From Sphaerotilus hippei (lineage in GTDB: Bacteria > Pseudomonadota > Gammaproteobacteria > Burkholderiales > Burkholderiaceae_C): 64,000 nt of DNA. Below the pieces are notes generated by a model that saw only the letters and a list, made by a program, of their open reading frames with translations, did no database searches and was not told where the DNA came from. Shown here piece by piece: positions 19,801 to 27,391 of the stretch (the stretch's first letter is position 1; every line of letters begins with the position of its first letter). The translations under genes were made by a program, and so were the position numbers. Location: contig NZ_QJJS01000016.1 of the NCBI RefSeq assembly GCF_003201595.1, positions 39,224 through 103,223 on the forward strand, in the 5' to 3' direction.

Positions 19801-22800
19801 GACCTGACCCTGGCGGGCACGGGCACCAACACCGTCACCGGCCTGGCGGGCACGCTCAACACCACCGGCTCGGGCCCGACCACGGTCGACAGCCCGGCCG
19901 CCGGCTCGGTGATCAATGACACCGGCAGCGGTGCGATCACCGTCAACGACCCGGTGGGCGACCTGACGCTCAACAACGGCGGCGGGGGCACCGCCACCGT
20001 CAACGGCGCGGCCGACGGCAGCACCATCACCACCAGCGGCCCGGTCACCATCGCCAACCCCGATGGCGACCTGACCCTGGCGGGCACGGGCACCAACACC
20101 GTCACCGGTCTGAACGGCACGCTCAACACCACCGGCTCGGGCCCGACCACGGTCGACGACCCGGTCACGGGCTCGACCGTGGTCAGCACCGGCACGGGGG
20201 CGGTGACGGTCACGAACCTCGACGGCACGCTGAACACCGCCGGCACGGCAGGCGTGAGCTTCGATGCGCCGGCCCACGGTGCCGTGATCAACGACACCGG
20301 CAGCGGCGCGATCGACGTGACCCATCCGGTGGGTGACCTGACGCTGCGCAACGGCGGGGGCGGCAGCGCCGTGATCCACGACGCGGCGGTCGGCAGCACG
20401 CTGACCACCAACGGCGTGGTGACGGTGGCCGATCCGCTGGGTTCGCTGTCGCTGGTCAACGAAGCTGGCGACACGACGGTGACGGGCCTGAACGACGACG
20501 CCGTCGTCAACACCAGCGGTGCCGGTGCCACGCTGCTGCAGTCGCCTGAAGGTGACGTGGTGGTCGACAACGCCGGATCGGGCACCAGCACGGTGTCGGG
20601 CCTGGGCGAAGGCCATCGGGTCACGTCCCTGGGCGCCGGCCCGGTGCTCGTCAGCAACCCGGTGGGCAACCTGGCGCTGGAGAATGACGGCTCCGGCCTC
20701 GTCACCGCCCAGGGCCTGCAGCCGGGCAGCACGGTCACGGTGGCCGGCGACGGCGACGTGGCGGTGGACCTGGCGGGCTTCGTGCCCAGCCGTGCCATCA
20801 GCATCGACAACACCGGCGACGCGCAGGTCGACGTGGTCAACGCACCGCTGAACGCCAATGTTCGCTCCACCGGGGAAGGTGACGTGACCGTGGTGAGCCC
20901 GACCGGCTCGCTGACGGTGGACAACGATGGCCAGGGCCTGATGACCGTCAGTGCACCGGCGGCCGACGTGGTGATCACCAAGACCGGCGTGGGTGCCGCG
21001 CTGATCGACGAGCCGGCCGGCAGCTTCACGCTGCGCAACACCGAGCAGGGTCTGGTCACCGTGCAGGGCCTGGCGGCCGACGAGACGGTCACGCTGCAGG
21101 GCTCCGGCCCGGTCGCGGTGGTCTCCGGCCTGGCCGAGGGTGAGCACGTCACCGTCGACACCAGTGCCAACAGCAATGTGCAGATCAGCAACCTGGGCGC
21201 CGGCACGGTCGACCTGATCGGCGGCCTGGCCCTCGACAGCGGCGATCCGATGGTGATCAAGCTGACCGGCAACGGCACCACGCCGCTGAACGCGGTGGGC
21301 ACCGTCGCGCTGAACGGCACGCCGCTGACGCTGGACCTGGACTACACCCCGGCCCTGGGCGACCAGATCACGCTGCTGGCCAACGATGGCGGCGACGCGA
21401 TCACCGGCACCTTCGCCGGCAAGCCGGAAGGCGCGAGCTTCTATGTCGAGGGCCAGCTCTTCCGCATCAGCTACGCGGGGGGCAGCGGCAACGACGTGGT
21501 GCTGACCCGGGTCAACGACGCGGTCAGCGGCAGCGTCACCATCAGTGGCACGCCCATCCAGGGCGGCACGCTGACGGTGTCCGACACGCTGGCCGACACC
21601 GACGGCACGGGCACGGTCAGCTACCAGTGGCTGGCCGATGGCCAGGCGCTCGACGGCGCGACCGGCAGCACCCTGACGCTGGGCCAGGACCAGGTGGGCC
21701 AGGCCATCAGCGTGCGCGCCAGCCTGGTCGATGGCCTGGGTTCGTCCGAGTCCAGCCTGAGCGGCGCGACCGCACCGGTGGCCAACGTCAACGACGCGCC
21801 CACCGGCGCGCTGACCCTGGGCGGCAGCGCCGAGCAGGGCGGCGTGCTGACGGTGGCCACGTCGCTGGCCGACCTCGACGGCATGGGCGCGATCAGCTAC
21901 CAGTGGCTGGCCGACGGGGAGGCCATCACCGGCGCCACGGCCGGCAGCCTCACGCTGGGCGAGGCGCAGGTGGGCAAGGTCATCAGCGTCGAAGGGCGCT
22001 ACACCGATGGCCAGGGCAGCACGGAGCGGGTGCGCAGCGGCGCGACGGTGGCCGTGGCCAACGTCAACGACGCGGTGACCGGCACCGTCGCCATCAGCGG
22101 CACGCCGACCTTCGGCCAGACGCTGGTGGCCGCCGTCAGCCTGTCCGACCTGGACGGCGCCGGCACCTACGCCTACCAGTGGCTCGCCGATGGTGCGGCC
22201 ATCGCGGGCGCCACGCAGTCCAGCCACCGCCTGCAGACGGCCGACATCGGCAAGGCCATCAGCCTGATGGTCAGCTACGTGGACGGCCACGGCCAGACCG
22301 AGACCGTGACCAGCACGGCCACGGCGATGGTCGCCGACGGCAACGGCGTCGCGGTGGTGATCGAGGCCGAAGCGCCTTCGGTCGAGCCCGATGGCGTGGC
22401 CGGCGACGGCAACGGCGACGGTGTCCAGGACTCGGTGCAGGCCGACGTGGTGTCGGCCCCGCTGCAGAGCAACGACGGCGCGACCAGCAGCTTCGTCACG
22501 CTGGTGGTGGATTCGCTCGAGGGCAAGGCGCAGGCCGGCAGCGCGGCCAGCCTGCAGAACTTCACGCAGATCAGCGTGCCGGTGGATGCACCTTCGCAGG
22601 CCATCCTGCCCGCGGGCCAGATCAGCTTCGAAGCAACGGTGGAAACCGCCGGCATTACCGAGAACTTCAGCCTCTACGTCGACGCTAGCATGAACGTCAA
22701 TGGCTACTGGAAGCAGAACGCCGACGGTGTCCTGACCAACCTGGCCAGCGAAGCCTACGGCGGCAAGATCGTGATCGAGGGCGACAAGATCCGCCTCGAT

Positions 22801-22959
22801 TTCGTGATCGCCGACGGTGGCGAGTTCGACGCCGATCACACCGCCAACGGCGTGATCGTCGATCCGGGTGCCGTCGGCTTCATGCCGCTGAGCCTGATCG
22901 GTTATGCGCCGGACGCGCCGTCGGACGAGCTGAAGCCGGGCGAGTCGTTCTGGGGCTGA
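7807..22959 (+). CDS. Giant DUF4347/cadherin-like repeat exoprotein, probable type I secretion substrate (5050 aa)
   Basis: One uninterrupted frame. Residues 8-160 match the DUF4347 domain, with HVISHG (H63) and LLLYGCDVAEG (C106). Residues about 170-420 form a mixed alpha/beta domain with LFIEIPDAAF and RIMFVGEHNGY, family uncertain. From about 430 to 3730 come cadherin/VCBS-like beta-sandwich repeats, each boundary marked by VNDAP or a variant, including a five-copy subfamily at about 960-1460. A short-repeat Gly/Thr/Val tract spans about 3737-4465, then three Ig-like repeats at about 4570-4845. A choice-of-anchor-U-like domain at about 4895-5032 carries GEFDADHTANGVIVDPG. There is no classical N-terminal signal peptide, and the gene directly follows a complete type I secretion operon, which supports type I export. 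Glycine-rich RTX nonapeptides (GGxGxDxLx) are not evident. Likely role: cell-surface adhesin or matrix protein. Confidence 0.88.
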   Translation: MTISSTSQILFIDAAVAGVDTLLASIDPSIEVIRLNADEDGLTQIARALAGRTEVGALHVISHGEAGALQLGNGVVDLASIDAGSALMATIRGALAQDADLLLYGCDVAEGETGAAFIAALAEATGADVAASVDVTGNLTAGADWELEAATGIIETAGLSVADYQESLALVKQVTVSNGAAAEALPFASGVVNIGFFRGSRAGSYDNDVVAYYNADPAHYSTTRLSSITSGAVSNLKLLFIEIPDAAFNATEIGVLQTFLDNGGRIMFVGEHNGYSPTQNGYISQAITQLGGSITITTLTNGAAGVNDTMHDNVGGYIELSDSPLMAGVTSFRTAYFAPLQVEDSISKAVMVTDESGGNGNGWIAIADQALSKGRVTVIADVNWMMSTYMAEGNRTFLHNLAANSAANVATVASGGDPNAGGINAAANAAPTLTSFASSVDVVNEDNTVELSFTDLQAQADEADDGTVDAFVIKAVSSGTLLLGTSLATATAWIPSTNDAVTSTVHAYWTPAANANGTLNAFTVVARDNAGTSSATPVQVTVSVTAVNDAPTLSTNATLTPIAEDVASADNNGSTIGNLFGGRFSDVDAGQTLGGVIVTGNTANAGTEGSWQYLSGGVWRDIGSVSDSAGLALSAGTSIRFAPVSNYNGTPPSLTVHGTDSAYAGGYTSGASAVTFDTTTDAVTSGVTADSKTLGITVSAVNDAPVIDSDPATDTVEETSSVDTSLGGQNGAISGTLTAVDVESASNLLTFGIRGGTDGGATWTKQGMYGLLTVNETTGAWTYVPNQYDAINALPVGASVSDGFDFKVTDPAGAIGTQSLSITLTGSNDLPQLASAISDQTFSGAGSWTYQIPAATFTDAEGTGLAYTVEVVDANGDPVGDGTLGSNASWLSFDEGSRTFTGNPPVGWANAGLHLKVTATDDQGESVSDTFSLTLSGTANQPPVVAAPLTWHAEDAPSEVTAVTFTGALGGTSLTFDGTTVTLGTTATGSDAANAVVAAFAADAALASDGDPATTSVATYTAAIKAGVGNENTAVLTANSGEARTDFTDGAVVSLSGGSYTVNVVTEGVTATAETATVQFTAPPAGASSLSFDGLTISLAGISTASGLAAAVASAVSASGSVWNAVQDGTLTDQVNFTARAPGDLVTNLTAADFEVVATTAPLLATTTTVQQQGTAGSATQATVYFWTNGTDTTVTFDGVDVLLLAANSHGDNAAAFAAATFPNWTVVDQLNGGQVILTAKTASPVQTAPSDADFTGSLAQVLSSNAGSLPAAEVVDVTFDARPAGVTSLDFDGLTIDLSGASTAAEVAAAVHAEINANPATSHWSATVVGGVLTLTADANEARTNLSNSDFTATAVNNVSLASSVAVSDGLDAVPEVVELTFTPVHGGQSISLDGVDAIPGTALTADDVATAVAAATFTDYTTSVSGDTVTFTAITPGSQSDIVAGDFTGTYNGTVTPSVTTDGSGWTYQIPVGTFTDPEGDVLTYAAYTVDAVTGVATLLVDSAALSFDESTATLSGNGSAPSNTLIEIRATDASGSNGTAASQFQLVVYNDSQTASLVAGVLPASVSFVNGAGAGSYAVPATAFNYLAADTGALTYTATLADGVTPLPAWLHLDPATGVFSGNPPAGSTDVSVKVTATAPGALTATTAAITLTVGSPNDALVLTDAMADQQVVAGGAVSISFVKPFTDPDGAADGTATKVGITYEATANGHPLSDYGLTLTESGGNLVLTGNVPGGTPFLNIVITGTDASLALSSQASTSFTLNLADAGATGVNVAALSANNAGAVTIANQTRPGLAPQQGDVLWVDGITDEDGYDPASVQTQWQVSANGSDWSDVTGSRGTAATLTLAQTEVGLQVRAQVFYLDGGLVAEAPVSNVMPAITDVADAGTVVASGSLQPGQTLSAIISDADGLNHAAPTYVWQRSSDGVNGWAAISGATYASYTLDNADGGKYLRVVTSYQDDAGFTESSVTSVARGPVNLGAVAPVATDDTASVTENSGLNNATAPAPSNIVSPITGNLVGNDSDSNAGDSKTVTSVQKGSLEGVGLTAIDGGTTFTLVGTYGTLVVTKATGAYQYTLNQDATDVQRLNVGSTPLTDTFNYTVTDNDSLSDTAVLTITINGANDLPLVSAGIEATATVVEDVATALPIDFLEITEWDSNSVSLRLTVDHGTLRASTSGGVTVSGSDSGTVTLTASDSGTLASWLFENDVLYVTAPNSNGAVATLTYETGDGAGFVLASGTTAITATTTNDAPIVDANGASAGNDAEATFRPRGSAVAVAADLVLSDIDSGTLTSATVTLATGASDNQFGSFYETLSLSAAGQTLLSGSGLSLVSTPSINGAVLTLTGTATLATYQAVLREVLYNNSNTNAFAGDRTVTISVTDAASATSNTASFATASANALIAVGQRIFIDGVDSGHLVAEVLDDQHFVASGALGDLADGIDLSFQDDTGVVTTAVADGPLVATTTVHVPWTPVIDMNGSSADRDRTVSYIEGQGALAIATSDASITDQGGLIRSLTVALTNAQDNGVSTHETLAGPSGAVSTWLSARLITFSGNGSGANGLTGATQITFTASGAGSDATNFQVALRAVTYQNTSQNPDTTQRVIQVTSMDVDGNAGVEAHTYINPVGVNDAPDGINSTVTAVEDNPYTFAAANFGFSDLIDDADGAPNALTAVKISTLPASGTLLLDGVAVIAGRTVSLADIHAGHLTYVPAANQSGLASTTFDFQVQDNGGTSNGGVDLDPVAATMTIDITPANDAPVLTANGADLTAIDENATSNAGQSVASLLGTIADVDSGTHAADNGTLTGIAVHDVSSGDITGTWQYKVGVGSWTAFDFSGANAGQALLLASTDLVRFVPDAVGGTTASTLAEPSLRYYAWDQSTGTAGTLVSTATRGGSTALSSVSDTVALAVTDVNDAPTIAVPAAQTVAEDGTLSITGVSFGDVDITGRADGDLSNDTVTVSLSVAHGTLTLASLTGVTVSSGADGSDTMTLQGTLAAINAAVATLDYRPTGDYTGADSLSLGIDDGGNVGSGGALTASTTLAITVTGVNDAPVLTAAAPVMATLDEDDITNTGSLISDLVNGANQTGISDVDTGAANEFSGQGIAVHELSLSGPGEGRWQYTLDGSTWTDVGVVDATHALLLESSDSLRFVPDAENAVGATASYYLWDGATGTAGGKVDVSDGHRGGTSAFSLLGDAVSVTVTAVNDAPTVDLNGGAAGTGDTIVFSPRGNAVALFDSRLTLGDVDDGDLLTSAELVMDADDTLDNAFGTTYETLSTTLVSHVHAGSHGDITISGNGTAADPLVLSGTGTAADYKAALLTLVYENTNPNAFSGTRAVSVTVHDAATTTAGTGATNSVAATLSIAVNWGAVADLNGEDDGRDHAVTYTEDTASVAITASDASLTDQDGNIASVTITLTNRLDGADERLYVDPAQITAFAGIGITISGNNSGAITLSGDQDGTYFQLALRAIRYINESENPSTTPRVVTVESVDVDGNIGVSATTTINLAAINDAPVGADATITLAEDTSKVFSAADFAYTDLENHGLLAVKITTLPVAGALTLDGVAVTVGQEISAADLADGLLVFTPAADANGLSYASLGFQVRDDGGTANGGIDLAALPHTLTLDVTAVNDLPAGEVTISGTVQVGALLTADVSAITDVDGLAAMTYQWQTRVLPSGAWTDVAVGGTSATYTLDAADINEEVRVLVSYDDAPSAPVLFASDISGEPALVADANGDITVTLDSNDPTVIRNPLGNVNITNNGTGTVTVSGLPAGATVTTSGTGPTVIDAPQGDVTVNNAGPGTVTVNGLLGTATLHTTGSGPVTVASPADGATVDNTGTGVVTVTGVTGTLHVTGTGPVTVASPADGATVDHTGTGTVTVTGVTDTLNITGTGPVTVASPADGASLHHTGTGTVTVTGASGTLDTSGTGPFTIDAPAAGTVINDTGSGAITVNDPVGDLTLNNGGGGTATVNGAADGSTITTSGPVTIANPDGDLTLAGTGTNTVTGLAGTLNTTGSGPTTVDSPAAGSVINDTGSGAITVNDPVGDLTLNNGGGGTATVNGAADGSTITTSGPVTIANPDGDLTLAGTGTNTVTGLNGTLNTTGSGPTTVDDPVTGSTVVSTGTGAVTVTNLDGTLNTAGTAGVSFDAPAHGAVINDTGSGAIDVTHPVGDLTLRNGGGGSAVIHDAAVGSTLTTNGVVTVADPLGSLSLVNEAGDTTVTGLNDDAVVNTSGAGATLLQSPEGDVVVDNAGSGTSTVSGLGEGHRVTSLGAGPVLVSNPVGNLALENDGSGLVTAQGLQPGSTVTVAGDGDVAVDLAGFVPSRAISIDNTGDAQVDVVNAPLNANVRSTGEGDVTVVSPTGSLTVDNDGQGLMTVSAPAADVVITKTGVGAALIDEPAGSFTLRNTEQGLVTVQGLAADETVTLQGSGPVAVVSGLAEGEHVTVDTSANSNVQISNLGAGTVDLIGGLALDSGDPMVIKLTGNGTTPLNAVGTVALNGTPLTLDLDYTPALGDQITLLANDGGDAITGTFAGKPEGASFYVEGQLFRISYAGGSGNDVVLTRVNDAVSGSVTISGTPIQGGTLTVSDTLADTDGTGTVSYQWLADGQALDGATGSTLTLGQDQVGQAISVRASLVDGLGSSESSLSGATAPVANVNDAPTGALTLGGSAEQGGVLTVATSLADLDGMGAISYQWLADGEAITGATAGSLTLGEAQVGKVISVEGRYTDGQGSTERVRSGATVAVANVNDAVTGTVAISGTPTFGQTLVAAVSLSDLDGAGTYAYQWLADGAAIAGATQSSHRLQTADIGKAISLMVSYVDGHGQTETVTSTATAMVADGNGVAVVIEAEAPSVEPDGVAGDGNGDGVQDSVQADVVSAPLQSNDGATSSFVTLVVDSLEGKAQAGSAASLQNFTQISVPVDAPSQAILPAGQISFEATVETAGITENFSLYVDASMNVNGYWKQNADGVLTNLASEAYGGKIVIEGDKIRLDFVIADGGEFDADHTANGVIVDPGAVGFMPLSLIGYAPDAPSDELKPGESFWG
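10690..12185 (+). repeat. Five diverged ~100-residue repeats inside the giant exoprotein
   Basis: Five copies of a module whose core reads V(T/Q/D)FTxxxxGxxSLxFDGxT start near 10690, 11035, 11350, 11630 and 11940. Each has a hydrophobic strand, an F/L-DG turn, an Ala-rich helix (such as AAEVAAAVHAEI) and a strand with LTA. They differ from the VNDAP-type repeats on either side. Their codons also look less GC3-biased (more gca, tca, agt, ttg), suggesting a separate origin. Confidence 0.7.
19282..19605 (+). repeat. Tandem 108-base (36-residue) repeats, three copies
   Basis: The core encoding GPVTVASPADGA begins at about 19282, 19390 and 19498, exactly 108 bases apart. The intervening TGTGxVTVTGVTGTL-type segment is also repeated. 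It is part of the longer Gly/Thr/Val short-repeat tract, which has the periodic look of a beta-solenoid; the fold is inferred from periodicity. Confidence 0.85.
19651..20108 (+). repeat. 191-base exact duplication with 267-base period
   Basis: Bases 19651-19841 and 19918-20108 read identically, an offset of 267 bases (89 codons). Sequence just outside remains similar but not identical (for example T at 20109 against C at 19842). The unit encodes a DTGSGAITVNDPVGDLTLNN-type stretch. Silent positions are also identical, so the copies arose by recent duplication or are being homogenised. Confidence 0.9.
21500..22340 (+). repeat. Three Ig-like repeats near the C-terminus of the giant exoprotein
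   Basis: Three tandem domains of about 93 residues each begin with VNDAxxG and carry the common core G-T-x-SYQWLADGxxxxGAT, a TLGxxQVG strand and a final VxxxxxDGxGxxE strand. They start near 21507, 21786 and 22065. This domain class is common at the distal end of large bacterial surface proteins. Confidence 0.8.
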
Positions 22960-23003
22960 GCAGCCTGGACTGCCATGTCACCACCTACACAAGGAATCAC
23001 GTC

Positions 23004-23756
23004 ATGAAATTTCGTCTGCTGGTTTCCGCCCTGGCACTGTCCCTGGCGGCTTGCGGCGGCGGTGGGGGCGATGCCCCCGCGGCCTCCCTGCAACTGAGTG
23101 ATCTGCAAGGCTTCTGGTCCGGTCCGCTGACCGGGACGGACCTGCACGGCGCCACCCACGCCGACAGCGTCGTGCTGAACGACGGCACGGCCTGGACGGT
23201 GCTGCGCACCGACACGGCCACGACCACGACCCTGGTCGGCCTGGTCAAGGGCCAGCTGTCGGTCTCGGGCACGACCTACAGCGGCAGCGGCAAGGATTAC
23301 ACCTTCTCGCCGGCCGCCGTGCGCGACGTGAGCCTGTCGGGCACGGCCTCGGCCGGCACGTCGCTGTCAACCAGCGTGCAGGTCAGCGGCGCCACCACGA
23401 CCACGGCCAGCACCATGACCTACAACAGCCGCTACAGGACGGCAGCCGTGCAGGGTGATTTCGCGGGAGCCTGGCAAGGCTCCGTCGGGGGTGGTGCCGT
23501 GGTCGTGACCTGGACCGTCGCCACCAACGGCGCGCTGAGCGGCACCGACACCACCGGCTGCACCTATGCCGGCACGGTGCTGACCCGTCCGGAGGGCGTC
23601 GCGGTCTACAACCTGAACGTCACGGAAACCTGTGCCGGCGCCAGCAACACCTGGTCGGGCATCGCGACGCTCGACACGGCCAAGACCAAGGCCTCGTTTG
23701 CCTTCGTGACGGCGGACGGCTCGGCCGCGAACCTGCTGATCGCCACGAAGAACTGA
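23004..23756 (+). CDS. Hypothetical lipoprotein, 250 aa
   Basis: The N-terminus is a clear lipoprotein signal: MKFRLLVSALALSLAAC with lipobox LAAC (Cys17), followed by a GGGGGD linker. The mature part is Ser/Thr/Gly-rich and seems to hold two similar halves, each with a GxWxG-type motif (LQGFWSGPL near residue 33; DFAGAWQGSVGGG near 153). This suggests a duplicated small beta-barrel or lipocalin-like fold. Two later cysteines (TTGCTYAG and NVTETCAGA) could form a disulfide. It lies 44 bases after the giant exoprotein gene and before a strong terminator, so it is probably the last gene of the secretion operon. I do not recognise a named family. Confidence 0.85.
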   Translation: MKFRLLVSALALSLAACGGGGGDAPAASLQLSDLQGFWSGPLTGTDLHGATHADSVVLNDGTAWTVLRTDTATTTTLVGLVKGQLSVSGTTYSGSGKDYTFSPAAVRDVSLSGTASAGTSLSTSVQVSGATTTTASTMTYNSRYRTAAVQGDFAGAWQGSVGGGAVVVTWTVATNGALSGTDTTGCTYAGTVLTRPEGVAVYNLNVTETCAGASNTWSGIATLDTAKTKASFAFVTADGSAANLLIATKN

Positions 23757-23793
23757 ACCTCGGCCCTTCCGCAAGGGCCACGCACCGACTCAG

Positions 23794-23825
23794 ACGGCGG
23801 ACCTGACCACGGGTCCGCCGTTTTT
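23794..23825 (+). terminator. Rho-independent terminator closing the secretion/exoprotein operon
   Basis: A 10-base stem ACGGCGGACC (23794-23803) pairs with GGTCCGCCGT (23812-23821) around an 8-base loop. The last T of the stem begins a run of five T residues (23821-23825). It lies 38 bases after the lipoprotein stop codon. Confidence 0.9.
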
Positions 23826-24010
23826 CATGGGACCGGCATCATGGCCCGCACCTCAAGTTCCGGGGCATGCTGCCGATAGGCTGGCGTAGGCCCGCACTGG
23901 CGTCAGTGATCCGGGCCGTCCACTCGATCGCACGGATGCCTCACCTCACCGATTCACTCGCGCCTGCCGTGCCGGAGCTGCCTTCCCGGCCGGCGTCCTG
24001 GAGGGCGGCG

Positions 24011-25674
<1,664 letters not shown>

Positions 25675-25678
<4 letters not shown>

Positions 25679-26052
25679 CGACCCGCCGGCACGCCCTCGT
25701 GGTGGACGACAACCAGCTCAACAGCCGCCTGGCGGCGCTGTTCCTGGAGCGGCTGGGCTGGACCACCGTGGCGCTGGACAGCGGCGAGGCCGCGCTGCAG
25801 GCGCTGCGCGACGGCGGTTTCGACCTGGTGCTGCTCGACCTGCGCATGCCCCGGATCGGTGGCGAGCAGGTCTGCCAGACGATCCGCCAGGAACTGGGCC
25901 TGACGCGGCTGCCGGTGGTCGCCTACACCGCCCACAGCATGCCCGAGGAGCGGGCGCGGATCCTGGCCTCGGGCTTCGACGGCTTGCTGATCAAGCCCAT
26001 CTCGTTCAAGGACGTGAAGGATCTCTGCGATGCACTCCCGCTCCCGTCCTGA
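25675..26052 (+). CDS. Single-domain response regulator (CheY/RocA-like receiver)
   Basis: A 125-residue stand-alone receiver. D11-D12 form the acidic pocket, D55 is the phosphoacceptor (LVLLDLRMP), T-A follows in VAYTAHS, and the conserved lysine is in LIKPI. There is no output domain, so it acts by protein contact or phosphotransfer. It overlaps the kinase gene by 4 bases and the EAL gene by 23, indicating tight translational coupling of the three. Confidence 0.92.
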
Positions 26053-27391
26053 AGCCGGCGGCCCGGCCCCGGCTGCGGCATCCCGCTCGGCATGGATCGC
26101 CATCGGCGATCCGGCCGGGGCCCTGGCCGTGGCTCAGGCACTGAGCCTGGCGGGCTGGTCCATCCTGCGCACCACGCACACCCTGGCCGAGACCACCCAA
26201 GGGCTGGCCGAGGTCGCCGAGCCGGTGGACGTGGTCGTCAGCGGCCTGCATTTCCGCGACGGTGACGGCCTGCTGCTGATCCGTGCGCTGGCGCGCCTGC
26301 CTCGCCCGCCGGCCCTGTTCCTGGTCAGCCGCCAGCAGCGGGCGGTCATCAAGGCGGCCATGGCGCTGGCCGACGCCTGCGGGCTGCAGCTGGCCGGCTT
26401 CGCCGAACAGCCGATCGACCCGGACAGGATCGCCGCACGCATGGCGGGCTTCCAGGCCCGCCGGGCCCGGGGGCCACGCCCGGCCGCGCCGCCGCTGCTC
26501 GAGCGCGTGGAGCTGCAGGCGCTGCTCGACCTGGGCACGCTGGTGCCGTGGATGCAGCCCAAGGTCAGGCTCAGCAGCCACGAGGTGGTGGGTTTCGAGG
26601 CGCTGATGCGCGCCCACGATCCGACCGGTGCGCTGATCATGCCCGACCGGCTGATCTCGGCGCTGAGCGCCCACCAGCTGCTCGACGAGGCCACGCTGAG
26701 CATGGCCCGGCAGACCGTGGCCTTCGTCGCCCGCTGCCTGGGCGAAGGCATGGCCGTGAGCGCGTCGATCAACGTGTCGATGTCCTCGCTGTCCAAGGTC
26801 GAGTTCTGCCGCCGGCTGGTGGAGGTGGTCGAGGACGCCCGGCTCGACCCGAGCTGGATCACCGTCGAGATCACCGAGACCGATGCGATGGCCGATCTGG
26901 TCTCGGTGATCGAGAACACCGCACGCATCCGCATGCTGGGCTTCAACCTGGCGATCGACGACTTCGGCACCGGCTACTCCAGCCTCTACCAGCTGTCCTC
27001 GCTGCCGTTCTCCGAGCTGAAGATCGAGCGGGCCTTCATCGCGTCCGCCCATCAGGACCCGAGCCGGCAGGCGATCGTGCGGGCCTGCGCCCAGCTCGGC
27101 CTGTCGCTGGGCCTGCATGTCGTGGCCGAAGGGGTCGAGACCGTCGAGGAGCTGGCCCTGGCGGGCCACACCGGCTGCAGCGAGGTCCAGGGTTACCTGA
27201 TCGCGCGCCCGATGCCGATGGCCGTGGCGCTGGACTGGCTGCGCGCGCTCGACGACATGCAGGTGCCCTGGCCCCAGCCGGCTCAGGGCGTGCTGGCCGG
27301 CGCGACGGACGTGGCCGGCGTCGAGGCCGCCTCTTCGGCGGGAGGGGCGGGCACGGCCGCGGCCGGCTCCAGCCCGATCGCGCTGACGTAG
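26030..27391 (+). CDS. Pseudo-receiver-EAL cyclic-di-GMP phosphodiesterase (RocR/VieA-like)
   Basis: A 453-residue protein. Residues about 20-150 have a receiver-like pattern, but the phosphoacceptor position reads VVVSGLHF (Gly where Asp is expected), so phosphorylation there is unlikely. The EAL domain spans about 165-415 and keeps the catalytic set: EAL (VGFEALMRAH), N in SINVS, E in EITET, the double Asp in DDFGTGYSS, K in LKIER, E in AEGVET and Q in VQGYL. It should hydrolyse c-di-GMP. The kinase/receiver/EAL arrangement resembles Roc or Vie systems that control biofilm and surface genes. The last 109 bases overlap the 3' end of the convergent mrcA gene, an unusual long tail-to-tail overlap. 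Confidence 0.9.
   Translation: MHSRSRPEAGGPAPAAASRSAWIAIGDPAGALAVAQALSLAGWSILRTTHTLAETTQGLAEVAEPVDVVVSGLHFRDGDGLLLIRALARLPRPPALFLVSRQQRAVIKAAMALADACGLQLAGFAEQPIDPDRIAARMAGFQARRARGPRPAAPPLLERVELQALLDLGTLVPWMQPKVRLSSHEVVGFEALMRAHDPTGALIMPDRLISALSAHQLLDEATLSMARQTVAFVARCLGEGMAVSASINVSMSSLSKVEFCRRLVEVVEDARLDPSWITVEITETDAMADLVSVIENTARIRMLGFNLAIDDFGTGYSSLYQLSSLPFSELKIERAFIASAHQDPSRQAIVRACAQLGLSLGLHVVAEGVETVEELALAGHTGCSEVQGYLIARPMPMAVALDWLRALDDMQVPWPQPAQGVLAGATDVAGVEAASSAGGAGTAAAGSSPIALT

Noticed and set aside
19282..20108. Possible CRISPR array or phage-type direct repeats
   Set aside because: The repeats are in frame, multiples of three (108 and 267 bases), and encode repeating protein modules. 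There are no unique spacers and no cas genes.
11773..22839. Antisense open frame of 3688 codons opposite the giant exoprotein gene
   Set aside because: Its product is a low-complexity string of Arg, Gly, His, Val and Asp with no domain pattern. High GC3 and repeats on the sense strand remove stops from that antisense frame. The sense frame shows clear domains.
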